DNA from: Diphasiastrum complanatum
Lineage: Eukaryota; Streptophyta; Lycopodiopsida; Lycopodiales; Lycopodiaceae
DNA length: 64,000 bases
Direction of reading: 5' to 3'
Assembly: GCA_029204225.1 (NCBI GenBank)
Contig: CM055093.1
Coordinates: 17,943,041 to 18,007,040 of the forward strand
The notes beneath the pieces were generated by a model, which made no database searches, was not told where the DNA came from, and was given only the letters and a program-made list of their open reading frames with translations. Both the position numbers and the translations under genes were made by a program. Positions 1 through 11,710 of this stretch are shown one piece after another; position 1 is the first letter of the stretch; every line of letters begins with the position of its first letter.

Positions 1-74
1 TCAACAAAAGTACTTTAGGATGTGTAATCCATGATTAGTTATAGATGTTTAATCTTTCTGATTAGGGATTAGAG

Positions 75-833
75 ATGAATCTAGCCCTAATGGGCTCTGT
101 GCTTAAGGCTCAAGAACCAAAAACTTTTGATAAAGCAAATGAGCACGATTTCCATAGACAACTGGTGGGTAGTTTGATTTATTTGACACATACACGACCT
201 GATATTTCTTATGTTGTTGGTGTTGTTAGTCAATTTATGCAAGATCCTAGTCAAACACACTAGAAGTCTGCTAAGCATATTCTCATATACATTCGAGGGA
301 CATTGAATTTTGGTTTGAAGTATGATCAGCCTGAAGTGCCAATATTGATAGGATATACAGATGTTGATTGGGCAGGTAATATTGACAGAAGGTCTACCAG
401 TGGTCATACATTTAGTTATGGTACAACTGCAGTTTCATGGAGCAGCAAAAAGCAACCTACAATAGCCTTATCCTCGACGGAAGCTGAATATCGAGCACTC
501 AGCAATGCTGCACAAGAAGCGGTATGGTTACGAAAATTGCTTGTGGATTTAGGTCAACCACAGGTGGATGCAACTACTATATCTTGTGACAATCAAAGCT
601 GCATTCACCTTGCCAAAAATCCAGTTTTACATGCTCGAACCAAGCACATCGAAATACATTATCATTTTGTTCGAGAGAAAAATTTTTATGGAGCCATTAA
701 TCTTGTTTTCTGTAGATCTGAAGATCAAGTGGCAGATATTTTTACTGTGTCATTAGGTAGATGTAAATTTGAAAATTTTCATACTCTACTAGGAATAAAA
801 GAATGTAATTTTATCATTAAGGGAGAGTGTTAG
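75..833 (+). pseudogene. copia polyprotein C-terminus (RT end and RNase H), one stop
   Basis: Two open stretches, 75-263 and 303-833, share a frame and are split by a TAG at 261-263 where related proteins have Trp in a HWKSAKHIL-type segment. That fits a single G-to-A change. The first stretch has the RQLVGSLIYLT..TRPDISYVV segment of copia reverse transcriptase. The second is RNase H: DVDWAGNIDRRSTSGHTF, then SSTEAEYRAL with the catalytic Glu, then CDNQSCIHLAKNPV with the next Asp, and the KHIEIHYHFVRE tail. RNase H removes the RNA strand during cDNA synthesis. Apart from the stop the domain is well kept, so the copy is fairly young but not autonomous. Confidence 0.88.
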
Positions 834-1089
834 AAATCAATGATAAATTTCATTGTTACACTTCTTAGTTATTGTTTACGATGTACTTTATTACTAGCTG
901 TAACTAGTCGTTGGCTAGTCTAGTAGTCTACTCTTAGGTTTTCTCCCTCTATCAGGATTCAGGGTTTATATGTACATTTTACATTCAGTATGTTGTAGTG
1001 TGATAGATTTGATAGTGCGTGTTCTTCTTCCGGCTTCTTTGGTGATTGCTTATGGTGAATGCTTGATGTTGCATATTTGATTATTAACA
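828..1089 (+). repeat. 3' LTR of the first copia element
   Basis: The segment starts TGTTAGAAAT after a purine tract and ends ATTATTAACA, giving TG...CA ends with short inverted termini. It is about 262 bp. No second LTR or target duplication is visible because the element's 5' end is outside the window, so the right edge is inferred from the CA dinucleotide only. Confidence 0.6.
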
Positions 1090-1580
1090 AAAAAAAACAA
1101 CTCATTTGTAGTTCTCACACTTTTTGAGAGAGGTGGAGTGGGCCATAGGTGGTCTCCATGTAAAGAGACATTGAGTTTAGTTGCCATTTTGAATTACATC
1201 ACTCATCCTTTACATAAATGAATGAATTTTCCAATGGCCTTTCAAGTCTCCATTAGGTGATCTTGCCATAAAAGATGGCGACCTAATGGCCTCATCATCT
1301 TTTATAGGAGCATTCCCTAATGAAATGGTCACTAACAATATTCATTCTCTCATACCTAAATATGTTATATAAGCTACCCATGCTTCAAAAAATGCTAATT
1401 TTGGGATGCAAATAAGTCTCACACTCAATCAATTAGGTCAATATTTGAAGTCCTATGACATGATTGATCACCATACTCAATGGATACCACAGCAATAAGG
1501 TCATGACTCTATACTGATCCCTCTCTATGGGAGTAAACGTTTTAACCTAAAAAGCATTATTCAGCCTCCATGGCTGACAG
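1090..1580. other. non-coding spacer
   Basis: No convincing coding sequence, RNA gene or terminal repeat is seen. It contains the 3' flank of the minus-strand HIPP gene, but I find no clear AATAAA on that strand. Confidence 0.5.
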
Positions 1581-2554
1581 CTACATGAAGGAGCAATTGG
1601 TAGGATTGCTTTCGTAACACCCGTACGTTAATCGGTTTTGGTGTAATAAACACACTTTCTGGCTTTGGCACCAACAGTAATCTGGTTTCCAGTAAACGTT
1701 ACTGCAGTAATTGCTATCGTTCCTCCAGTAACCGCCAACGTGTCTGCAGCAACAGCAATCGTGTTTGCAGCCATCTTTGTTTTCCTCTTTCTTTTCTGCT
1801 TCTTTTTTATTGGTTTCTTTAGGCTTTAACACCTCAATCTGCTTTCCAGTCTTGTTTAGAATCTTTATCACCTCTTCACGATTAAAAATCCCCGTGAGCG
1901 TATACTTCTTCGTCTCCTTGTCATAGGCGACATTATCTACTTCTGCAAGCGTAGAACGGTCGAAGCGATTAGCAAACATCCTATCGTGTTGCCAAAATCT
2001 TAACAACATTTGAGAAAACAAACTTAACAAACTATGTCGATAGGAGCACGCAGGCTGAGTGCCTCACTTTGCTCATACCATCCATACATACCATCTATAC
2101 TAGCGATTGCTTTCCTGAATTTTTTGTGACACCCTTTACAATGAAGAACCGCCTTCACTTCAACGGTCTACAATTACCACCTTACTACATTAGCACGAGT
2201 AAGCATAAGCATAGTTGTCCTTGATCCTGCAAAAATGGTCCCTAAGATATGCAAAGCTATACTCTTCGGAGATAGCGTTAGAAGTTAGAACATAAATCTA
2301 CATAGTTCTTGTAATTATAAGAAATCGTCCAGATTGTCAGATGCTGTATTATCCCAAGCCATCTACTCGTATTGATGAAAGTCTATCCGAAGTAAACTCG
2401 GGATTGTGCAAGTATCGGGCAGAATAAGCTAAAATTCAGCAAGCATTTCTATCTTTATGTTACATAATACATACTAGTAACGAGACTGATCTAAATAAGA
2501 GCAAAATATTGTGTAACAACGATGTACCTCCACCTTCGCCTCGGACTTCGGCAT
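1581..2554 (-). CDS. heavy-metal-associated isoprenylated plant protein (HIPP), three exons
   Basis: HIPPs bind metal ions through an HMA domain and are anchored by a prenyl group. The gene is read as three minus-strand exons, 2554-2528, 2167-2092 and 1942-1581, giving 154 residues. Exon 1 has only nine codons (MPKSEAKVE). Exon 2 carries the metal site LHCKGC near residues 18-23. Exon 3 completes the HMA fold (KYTLTG, then EEVIKILNKTGKQIEVL), followed by a Lys/Glu-rich stretch, a Cys cluster (DCCCC) and a Cys/Tyr/Trp-rich tail. The protein ends NPTNCSFM, a CaaX farnesylation box. Both introns (2168-2527 and 1943-2091) are GT-AG, and an intron inside the HMA domain is usual for HIPPs. The exon 1 donor could instead lie two codons earlier. 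No stop interrupts the model, so it looks intact. Assignment to HIPP is strong; the exact subgroup is not known. Confidence 0.88.
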
Positions 2555-2642
2555 GTTATGCTGATAATTAATCGAACTCCACTGGCACACTTTCAATTCA
2601 GAAGCAGAAAGCAAGCTGCTCTGCAGGTAGTAAATGTGTACC

Positions 2643-2648
2643 CTTATA
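2643..2648 (-). promoter_or_regulatory. possible TATA box of the HIPP gene
   Basis: TATAAG on the minus strand lies about 90 bp upstream of the proposed start codon at 2554, which would leave a 5' leader of about 60 bases. It is a short motif and rests on position alone. Confidence 0.4.
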
Positions 2649-2894
2649 GCCCAGTTTTTCCAAATAAAATCACTCTACTGCTCGAAAAACAGCATGATAA
2701 GATGAATCAATCAGATAACGACTGTCTAAAAATACTGAAATTGTCAAATTTTCAAATAGCGGATCCATTGACAGGGGGCACGTTCTACCCGAAGCTAATA
2801 TGGGCCACGGCTCAGGTAGCTTCTGATATATAGCGAAAGCAACTCGAAATAATCTCATTATCCCAGAATGCCCAAAAGCAGAAACTCTGTCCAT

Positions 2895-3185
2895 CCCAGA
2901 TCTCTAAGATCCGAGAACGTCATTACCTACTACGCAATATTGACATTCTCTTAATTTTGGGCCTACATTATTAGCCCAGATCTCTAAGATCCGAGAACGT
3001 CATTACCTGCTACGCAATATTGACGTTCTCTTAATTTTGGGCCTACATTACATTACATTATTAGCAGGTGTGGCACATTATGGTGTAAAAACAAGGCAAT
3101 ATTGACGTTCTCTTTATTTTGGGCCTACATTACATTACATTACATTACATTATTAGCAGGTGTGGCAGATTATGGTGTAAAACCA
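2895..3185. repeat. tandem duplication with ATTAC microsatellite
   Basis: An 80 bp block at 2895-2974 is repeated at 2975-3054. From about 3016 the second copy merges with another duplication (3016-3093 and 3092-3185) whose units share a CAATATTGACGTTCTC start and a GCAGGTGTGGCA end and differ in the number of CATTA units. This looks like unequal exchange or replication slippage. It lies upstream of the HIPP promoter. Confidence 0.8.
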
Positions 3186-3299
3186 GGATGCTTAATAATC
3201 CCGAATGGGTCATCATTGAAAAACACAAACATCGTGAAAGGGGCCCTTCATAGAATCGTTGAAGAAGTGATAAATTATGGCTCCGACAATTCCTAAGGC

Positions 3300-4735
3300 G
3301 TAGAAAGCAGAATCAACCCTAACTCATAGGAAACACTGGTTAGAGCAAGCAAAAGCAGGCGGACATAATGCAGGCGCCATTCAATGCAAAACTTTTTGCA
3401 AGTAAGCGCTGACACGACACTTCATAAATTGCAGCCCTATGCCTTCACTGGATAAATTCCTTGCTCAAATGCCGCAACACGGGATAACAGATGTTTGCCA
3501 GGGTCTACAAAAGGTGGCAATTAACCTTGTGACCGACAACTACATCCCAAAGTAACATGCAGCTCAAAATTTCCACTCCATACTCGTCGCATTCGTAAAC
3601 CCTTGATTCTTTCTGCTACTTCTGCATCACATCATATCCTCATTTGCAGATCAAGAACAAGAATCAGAGGCAAAAAGTTCAAAAGAGGTGTTGAAGTGAA
3701 ATATGCGCAATATAGTTCCGCTGTGGACAGTAAATTTGCAAGCTGAAGCAGAAAATAATGTCACGTATTCAATTTATGCCACACCTGTTAAAAATGTCAT
3801 TTAACGTGCCTGAAGGGCCCGTCATGACAAATTGAAGGGCTCCCGGGCTCACCCTTGCAATTTGTCATAACGGCCTGTTATCTAATACACTGAGCTTCTT
3901 CATGGGCACTGATTTAGTGGGAAGAGGGTCCTCTTAGGGGCTCTTTCCATGTAGCCCGTTCCTAGAATGAAATCACCTATGCTCTTCTTGCCACTTTAAG
4001 ATCCCTAATGCTTTTCCATGTTTACAATAATTGTTAGACCCATTGAGAAGAAATGACACTAAAATAATGTCACATATGGTGAAAAATAATTTTCGAAGTC
4101 GAAATAATGTCATAAATGACATGATTGTATGCATTGCATTGTGTTTGGATCTTTGATCTCAACATAGTCAACCATGTCTTGCTGAGCAACTACTCTAAGA
4201 ATTCTTTGCAAACCGTCAGTTTCGGGGGGGGTGAATGAGTTACATAGAAAGCTACTCTCAGTGGGGGGAGGCCTTGAATCTTATAGGCACTGCCCTTTTT
4301 GTCCCTTGGGGCACAACGACATCCCTTACACATGGACCAATCAAAACACTCAAATTTGAAATCTACGTAATGTAACTTTTTGAGTCCACATTTTGATTCC
4401 CCACTGAAAATGGCATAACATCTTAGTGGTAAGTCCGAATTTAGCGGAGTTTGGTGCATTCAAAAGCGCTTGACAAGGGCTTTTCAATGATATGTTACAT
4501 GACATACTTCTGAGCTACGAAGAAAAAGTTATGGCAATTCAAAAGTATTAGTGTTATAATATTTTAATAATATAAAGTACATCTTGCATGAATTCTTAAA
4601 GGGTCCTTTTGGAGCTCAAAACTCCTCTAATGCTTTGGCCCCAACTTCACAACAATTCACATATTTTGAAAGAGTATTTTTGGTAACAGTTTAACCCAAT
4701 CGCCCATTATGCCCAAACAGTTTGGGCTTGTTATT
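3300..4735. other. non-coding, AT-rich spacer
   Basis: Apart from the hairpin listed separately, no domain or recognisable transposon terminus was found. The open frames here are short and lack family features. Confidence 0.5.
3817..3875. repeat. imperfect hairpin, about 23 bp arms
   Basis: The arm at 3817-3839 pairs with 3852-3875 around a 12-base GC-rich loop, sharing the core ATGACAAATTG and an AAGGG end, with one bulge and one or two mismatches. It could be a terminal fragment of a MITE-like element or a fold-back. No protein is associated. Confidence 0.65.
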
Positions 4736-4940
4736 TGAATGCTAGATGTAAAGCTAAAATATTCACATTGTGTTGAGCAACCTCCTCATGTTGGATGTAA
4801 AGCCAAAATATCCACATGGGACTTTCTTTCCCTTTGTGTTGAGCAAGGCAAAAGCTACCCTCCTCATGTCGGGTGTAAAGCCGAAATATTCACATGAGAC
4901 TTTCTTTCACATTGTGTTGACCAAGGAAAAAGCTACCCTC
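4735..4940. repeat. diverged short tandem repeat, about three units
   Basis: Units of about 50-80 bp share GATGTAAAGC, AAATATTCACAT and GTGTTGAGCAA-type words, starting near 4740, 4792 and 4868. Short open frames over it only reflect the repeat. Confidence 0.65.
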
Positions 4941-4959
4941 ATGCATGTACCTACATGAG

Positions 4960-6290
4960 TGCCTTTTTATTATTATTTAAATTTTAAATATAGAGTTTTA
5001 TTCTTAATGATAATAAACTAACATTAGTTTGGATGTGTGGCTTAATAGAATGGTTTGAAGCTCCATAAAAGAATATAAAATTGGCTTGTTTTTTGCAGCT
5101 AACTTATTTCTCTTAAACAAGGTCTTCTTTAAATTTGTCATTGTTTATTCCAAAGCCATTCTTTTTTGCTCACATCGGACATTGCAACACATACAATGCT
5201 TTACCATTTGTTGGGCCATATCTCCACATCTCGACTGCACAAGTGTCCAAAGGCCCACCACCAATACCAAGCTTGGGCAGTACTAGTTGCAAGGGCCAAT
5301 GATAGAGGTGAGGGTGTTCGTGCCTATTTGGGTTTGGCACAATTCAAGTCACTCACACACTAGTTGCCAAAATAAGACGAGGCTAGGGAGTTAATATTAA
5401 GTGAGACCGTTGATGGAGAGGCAACAAATCAAAACAACTCCACGACCTCTGAATCGGGCCTTGCCTTGATAATACTAACCTAAGGCTTTTGTAGCTTGAG
5501 CCTAAGTTTTTGCTCTATAGTAAGATATTTATCATATACATGTGTGTGTGTGTGTCTGTGTGTATACTGGTTGCTTGTGCTCGTCGATGACGGGCAATGG
5601 GCACTTACCCACAAAAATTGTTTATATATTTTTGGAGGCTGTGTTTTTTTTACCATTTTTTTAAAACCTATTTTAGCTTTTCCTTTTGCAAATGGGTGAC
5701 AGTTTTTGCCGGCAAAGCATGACATTTTTGACGGGAAACACACACTCTATCTATAAAATAGTTTTATACTCTATATATATATATCGTTGACAAGGTGGCC
5801 GATGATGTGGGTGATGGCTTGTGGTCGAGACATGTGGATGATGCTCAGAGCGGGCTATTGATTATCTACTTAGTCATCCTCCCCCTCCCCGTGGTTTATG
5901 GCACAACATTCTTTTTACTTTCAATCTTTTGCGAAACAACGCATTGCGAGTGCTCCCTCCATGTTGCCAAGAGAGTGAAAAATGTAAAGTGGGGTTGTTG
6001 CAAGGCCCACATCCCTCCCCCAAAAAAATGGGAAGAGCAGGGGTGGGGAATGTAGCCCTCTCTCTCATCCTAAAATAAAAGAATGTGTGGGGAGGCTAAA
6101 TCCTCTCCTTCCTCACCCCACTCCCACCCAACCCCTCCTCCCCCCAAAAAAAAAAAATTGTGGGGCTCGAGGATGGGGCCTCGTTATTTTTTTGAGGGGA
6201 GGGGAGGAGGTAGAATAAAGAGCCCCTTAAGAAAACAACTCTCCCCCACAAATCAGAGATCGAATATGGCAGGAGGTTGCCTCATTGTAG
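4960..6290. other. non-coding spacer with simple repeats
   Basis: It contains a (TG)n run near 5541-5562, a (TA)n run near 5773-5783 and purine or pyrimidine tracts near 6130-6210. No open frame here has a recognisable domain or a believable start context. Confidence 0.5.
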
Positions 6291-6299
6291 CCTATGACA

Positions 6300-7382
6300 C
6301 ATGGTAAACCATGCAGGTTTAGGGTTTGCCATGTGGCAAGCCACGTAGGCCCACCACATGCTTGTGTAGCAGGCCACATATGCATGTCATAGGCCTACTA
6401 TTTACAAAGCTTGTCGCAGGCTACCACATGGCAAGTGACACATGGCTTGCCACGTGTAAAACCATGTAGGCTTGTGACTTGCCACGTGGAAAGCCATGTA
6501 GGACTACCATAAGCTTGTGTAGCAAGCCACATAGGCATGTTATGGGTCTGCTATCTACCAAGCCTGTCGCAGGATTGCCATGTGGCAAGCCATGTAGGCC
6601 TACCCCATGGCAAGTCATGCAAGCTTGGGATTTGCCACGTGGCAAACCACGTAGTTCTAACATAGGCTTGCGTGGCAAGCCAACCAGCCTCTGTCACATA
6701 GGCATGACTAGACATAGAGAGAGAGAATTGGGGCTCGAAAGTTGCCACATGGCAAGCCAAGTAGGCCTTCCACATGAAAAATCATGTAGGCTTGGGCCTG
6801 GCCATGTGGCAAGCCATGTAGGCCTACCATAGGCTTGTGTGGCTTGCCACATAGCCTACTATAGGCTTGTGTAGTAGGCCACATAGGCCTACTATCTACC
6901 AACCCTATCATAGGTTGCCACATGGCAAGCCACGTAGGCCTGCCACATGGCAAATCATGCAAGCTTGAGATTTGCCACATGGCAAACCATGTAGGCCTAC
7001 CATAGGCTTGTGTAGCAAGCCAACCAAGCTCTGCCATGTAAGCTTGAGTGAACCCCAAGAGAGAGAGATAGAGAGGTGGGCTCGAAAGCTGACACATGGC
7101 AAGCCGTGTAGGCCTACCGTAGGCTTGCCTAGCAGACCACATAGGCATGGCATAGGCCTCATGTCTGGCATGCAAGCATATTGTAGGTTGTCATATAGGC
7201 TTGAGCTCTGCCACGTAGGCTTGAGTAGACCTAGAGAGAGAGATGTGGGGCTCGCAAGCTACCAGTGGCAAGCCATGCATGTTTGCCATGTGGAAAACCA
7301 TGTGGGGTTGGTACTTCCCATGTCGTAAGCCACGTAGGACTATCGTAGGATTGTGTAGTATGCCACATAGGAATGTCATAGA
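6300..7382. repeat. 1.1 kb minisatellite built on CACATGGCAAGCC words
   Basis: The array is made of variants of GCCACATGGCAAGCCA, GTAGGCCTACCATAGGC and TTGTGTAGCAAGCC in changing order. A higher-order period is visible: a GAGAGAGAGA...GGGGCTCGAAAG block recurs near 6716, 7058 and 7228, about 340 and 170 bp apart. Many units contain CACATG or CACGTG palindromes. The long open frames on both strands are by-products of the repeat. Confidence 0.85.
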
Positions 7383-8853
7383 TGTGGGAAATTGTAAGGA
7401 CCGGCAGCGGAAGTTGGAGCGAGCAATGGTTGAGGATCGGAAGCACGTCATTTACCAGCAAATTATCAGGAAGAAGGATTCAATACGAATGCGCAAATGA
7501 ACAAAATAATAGTGTAGACAAAATATGCACTTTAATTGATTGAAAATTGAGTACAATATCTTGAAGTAATAACTTCAGCTTGTTCGTTGAGTGTAATAAC
7601 ATTGGCAATGATACTTTGATTGGAATTGAGAGTCTCTCTTAGTCACTTGTCGTTCTGATTCATATATTACAAAATATCTTTTACTTGCTAAAATATCTAA
7701 TAAGCATTAAAAACATTTATAACAACCGCCTTTGAATGTACAAAGTAGGCGGATTGTTAACGCGACGCATCGGATTTTTAACCGACAGTATTGAAATTTA
7801 TACTATATCGAAAATATACAAAGACTCGAAAAATATACATTAACTCAAGAAATTCTACAATGACTCTGAAAATTACGGATTTTTTGATTCAATCCCGTAT
7901 CAAAAAATTTCTGATTTTGGGTATAAAAAAATTACGACTTTTTCAAGTCAATCCAGTATGATTGAAAGTTTTGAAAAATACGAGTCGAGTTTCTGCTATA
8001 AAAATTCTAGTCATCTTTTTTTGGTTTCCTGGTATAAGTATATATAGCTTTTAGGATGCTCATTATTGAATGGATTTGAGACTGAGCATTGAAATCCAAC
8101 ACTCGCCCTTAATGTGGATCCTGAAAAACTTCAATGATACTAAAATACGTTGTATAGGGTGAGTACGGATAAGATTCACTCAACTCATTGTTCTCTATTG
8201 GTGTCTAGAGTTCTTCTAAGGCGGTCTCCCTTCTAGAAGATGTAGCAAATTAGGAAAGAAATGCTAAGTCCACTATGGCGGTCTCCCATCTAGTGATTTC
8301 CTACTTAAGAAGCAAGAAATACTAATTAACTCTACAAGGGGAATGATAAACAAGGTGAGAGAGAGAATAATCCCATAAGCACATAAAACATAAACCAATG
8401 GGAAAGCCTAGCGAGGCTCGAGCACCTATCACAAGGTATTTAATCACTGATGGGGACACAAGTAAGCATAGAAGGATTACACAAAAAGTTTTCTATTAAA
8501 TCAATAACTTGTATAATTGTTGTTGAAGGCACTCATCCACTTCCATATATGGCAAAAGTGGTGGGCCTATGCTCTAACGTTCCTATGGGACTAAGTCCAA
8601 GCTTAATGCTAATTAACTTGTAAAACTACAATAAACTTAGAACTTAGGAATTAACTTTGAACTTAGGAACTAAATCTTAAACTTAGACTTTCTAAGTTGA
8701 ACCATTACAAATGGTTGTTTGTAATAATTAAACTTAAAATGATAAAAGGTCTAAGTATAAGATTTTTCCTAAACCTTATTTGAATTTACTTGTGGTCTTA
8801 CAAAACACATGCCACAATAGATTCTTAAAGCTTTAAGGACCTTGGGGCCAACA
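7383..8853 (-). repeat. LTR-like region, minus strand
   Basis: Read on the minus strand, two places look like a purine tract followed by an LTR start: AAAGAGGGGGATAA then TGTTGGCCCC (LTR start at 8853), and ATTAAGGGCGAG then TGTTGGATTT (start at 8101). The only good matching end is CCCACA at 7383. The LTR is therefore 7383-8101 or 7383-8853, or one LTR sits inside another. It has no coding sequence and no second copy in the window. Immediately upstream on the same strand is a decayed coding tract (8930-9860). Confidence 0.45.
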
Positions 8854-8929
8854 TTATCCCCCTCTTTATTGGATTGGCAGTCCCACGCCAAATGGGAGCT
8901 ACTCTTTGTTGTCATGGCCGCACGATCAT

Positions 8930-9860
8930 AAATCGGGCCACATTGAGGTGATCCATCTCGGTGACCAAGGGCTTATTGATATCCAATAGAATGGGAGGTA
9001 AAGAATAATTCCAATGAGTCGCTAAGGGTGCCAACAAGGCGATAAGGTTACAATTATCGGCGAAATAGCGCACATCCCTGTCTGGACACTGATGCTACCA
9101 CTTATAAATTTGCCTACAATTTGAAATTAGATCTCGAGCCAGATCTGTTTGTACATATTCTGTAAGAATAGGCCAATAGATCTTGTTGGCCGTGAACTCC
9201 GGTGTGGAAGGTTCACGCCATTTGAGATGGTAGTATTTTGGGTTGACCCACAAATAGGTTGGCACGCTGAGGTAGCGAAAGAATGTTGGCTTATTTGCAA
9301 AAAAACATGGTCTCCAAGTTGGTTGCGGATCTAAGGCTTGAACTTTGGCTTTATGCATGCGACACAACTTGAGATCAAGTAAGGTAAACTCGTTGTGCTC
9401 TTCATCCATAGGATGCTTTGCCTTGAATTCTGTAGACTCTAGCATATCCTGACTTGAATTTTAGAGTGTCACTCGATGTCGTTCAGGTGGTACCACTATG
9501 GGTGGTGGAGGATTTGGAGATGAGAGCGGTCAAAAGAGTTTTGGTGAAAGGTGAGAAAATCGAGTTAAGAGGTATGAATGGTGAGGATTAGATGAGGTCA
9601 AAATGGAAGAAGGTAGGGAGGGGGGGGGGTTTGTTTTAGTGAATCAGGCCCTTGTTCTTGTGTTGGGTTTTGACTATTTGGAGCGCCTACTGCTGAGCTA
9701 TCAAAAAATGATCTGACCCTGCTCCGCTATCTCCGTGATCACCCCAAGGGTGTGGAAGAATATGGAATTGCTGATGGGCATGATCCGGAGGTGGTACTTC
9801 TTGTAGTTTCTTCAGCTGCTCTTCCAAGCGTTGGACTGAGGACAAAGGTATGGTATATCT
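8930..9860 (-). pseudogene. decayed coding tract, probably gag-like
   Basis: A minus-strand reading runs from about 9860 with a coiled-coil start (SVQRLEEQLKKLQEV), a proline/histidine-rich stretch, the open segment 9445-9095 and, past one stop, on to about 8930. Its position just before a purine tract and LTR suggests the coding part of an LTR element. I recognise no domain, and the reading has several stops and probable frameshifts, so the function is unknown. Confidence 0.35.
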
Positions 9861-9980
9861 CTAAATTCTGAGAAATGCCAGATCGAGGTTACTCATGGTA
9901 TTGTTCTAGGACACATCATATCCCGTAATGGAATTGCTACTGACCTTGAAAAGGTTCGATTAATTGTAGAAATTTTAGAT
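9861..9980 (+). pseudogene. short Ty3/gypsy reverse transcriptase fragment
   Basis: This frame reads LNSEKCQ, then VTHGIVLGHIISRNGIAT, then DLEKVRLIVEIL, the segment just after the catalytic centre of gypsy reverse transcriptase. The same segment appears in the full gypsy element of this window (about 37.2-37.3 kb). It is about 40 codons long and open on one strand, while older tracts on the other strand flank it, so it is a small inserted or rearranged piece. Confidence 0.75.
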
Positions 9981-10696
9981 GAGTTGTGCTCTTCAGTTTC
10001 TTTGTCCTTTTTGTATCCTTTTGGTGGCTGTTTATTTGATTTCTTAAATGGTTCTGCACTTTCTTCTTGAACCTTGGTATTCATTTTCTTAGGAGGTTCT
10101 TCATTGATAGTAGCCTTTCTCTTTGTCGATCCATCCTCTATTGCAGAGGGTTCCAATGCAACTTCTTTGTACACAAATGGATCAAGGCTAACGATCATAT
10201 TACTAGAGTTAGATAATCGTCGAGATAAGATTGATGGAGAGCATAAATTAAATTGGCAAAGTTTCTCATTCAGTACAAACAACATCTTTGCTATCTTCTA
10301 ATTATCATGATCCTCCACTGTCAAAATGAGTGTATCGAGATCGTCCTCTCCTTCATAATCAACCCATGACACTGGGCCACAACATTTAGAATCTTTCATC
10401 TCTAGCTCAGTGCTAGGCTTTTGGCACATATAAAGCTTAATGTCATCTTCTTGATTATACTTGACGGCCCACTCATAATTGAGACACTTGGACTTCATAG
10501 GTTTGGACACTCGAGGAGGTTCACTTGATTTTTTTAATGGAGCTTTCCTTGGAGTCTGAGAATCATCCCCATCTTGTGAACCAAACTTGAATAAGATGTG
10601 CTTTTGGGTATTGCTAGTATGCATCATTGTTATATTGAAAAATGACGTAGATGCAAGGCAATAAATCGAACAAATCAAAAAAAAAATGGTCAACAA
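9893..10696 (-). pseudogene. unrecognised lysine-rich open frame, split by one stop
   Basis: Segments 10696-10298 and 10285-9893 are in one frame separated by a single TAA. The first half has basic and serine patches (KAPLKKSSEPPR) and an acidic YEGEDDLDTL stretch. The second is Lys/Glu-rich (STKRKATINEEPPKKMN). The last residues overlap the gypsy fragment in antisense. No domain is recognised. It could be the N-terminal part of the same decayed element as 8930-9860 or an unrelated relic. Confidence 0.3.
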
Positions 10697-10961
10697 CCTA
10701 AAAAATCGACTTAAAAGTGTATGACTTAGGCTATTTTGCAGTCAGAATTTCAATACAGCGTATCATAATTCATATTACAATCTTCATTACTTTAAATTAC
10801 TTCCAGTTACATGACAATCAAAATGCGATAGAGTGAAAAAAGTCTGCGGAGGACAAAATATCGACATGAAGACATAACCTAACTTAAAATAAACCAGAGT
10901 TGATCTGAGATATCGATATGGCATACCGAATTCCTTGTTCAATACATTAAGGCCGAGCAAT

Positions 10962-11695
10962 TATTAAATTCACACGTGTGGACTGACCACGACATGTACT
11001 TGTGATCTCCTAAGATGTGTAGATGCACCAAGATCAAGACTAGATTGAGATTCAAGATCTATCTTTGATTCTATGGCAAAAACACACTACTACATGCATT
11101 CAATCACTTCCAACTCTCACTCACACATGTGGGAAATATCCAAAAATTATTCTAAGCAAAAACAAGCTGCTCTCCTCGGGTAGAGAGAGAAAATCATTAT
11201 GAGCTCTCAGGTAGAGAGAGAAAGCTAGAAAATCACTTACACTCAAAATTCACTCAATCTCTTAATCAATTAGATCCAAATGAGAAGTACAGTGATACTA
11301 GTACATCCACGAGCTACCACAATGCTTAACTATGATTGGACCACACCTTTGCCACCTCTTACTCCTATTGGACCATTGATCCATTCACCTCTAAATTCTA
11401 CTGGACCATTTTTAAACAAATCGCAAATTCTATTGGACCCCTCAAGGTTCCACCTCTAAATCCTATTGGACCTCTTAAATTTCATCAAACAAAAGTATTA
11501 CACTTGTCTACACTCTAATTGGCACGAGTTTAGCCTCTTATTCTATTTTGGCTAAATAGTGGCATTACAAGTGGAAATGGGTAATTTGCCATCTATGCCA
11601 AATTTGGTCCTATCAACATCCTACACCTAGATGATGGATATAAAGAGCATAAGACCCCTATATCTAACATAGATAATCTTTTTCAATTCTTCACA
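10962..11695 (-). repeat. 3' LTR of the 11-16 kb copia element
   Basis: On the minus strand the LTR starts TGTGAAGAATT and ends near CACACGTGTGAATTTAATA. It is 734 bp, about 100 bp longer than its partner because of extra CCTATTGGACC-type units around 11360-11470. The end does not show the usual CA. Confidence 0.85.
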
Positions 11696-11710
11696 CTCCT
11701 AAAAAATTAT

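Larger units (their letters stand above)
1..1089 (+). mobile_element. Ty1/copia retrotransposon, 3' end only
   Basis: The window opens inside a plus-strand copia element. It shows the C-terminal part of the polyprotein (end of reverse transcriptase, then RNase H), a purine-rich tract at 818-827 and a short LTR-like segment that starts TGTTAG directly after it. The 5' part lies outside the window or is lost. The RNase H resembles that of the copia element at 19.95-23.36 kb, so both may belong to one lineage. Confidence 0.85.

Noticed and set aside
1581-2030. Single-exon reading of the HIPP gene starting at Met 2030
   Set aside because: It lacks the CKGC metal site, and its first residues lie in what is better read as intron; the three-exon model restores the domain.
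4190-4459. 89-codon minus-strand open frame with several Cys
   Set aside because: No recognisable domain, no splice or promoter support, and composition like the surrounding spacer.
6421-7461. Many long open frames on both strands rich in GKPCRPT or GLPHGK
   Set aside because: They are produced by the minisatellite's short words read in all frames; no start context or domain.
9601-9640. Run of G as a purine tract of an LTR element
   Set aside because: No LTR start follows it on either strand.
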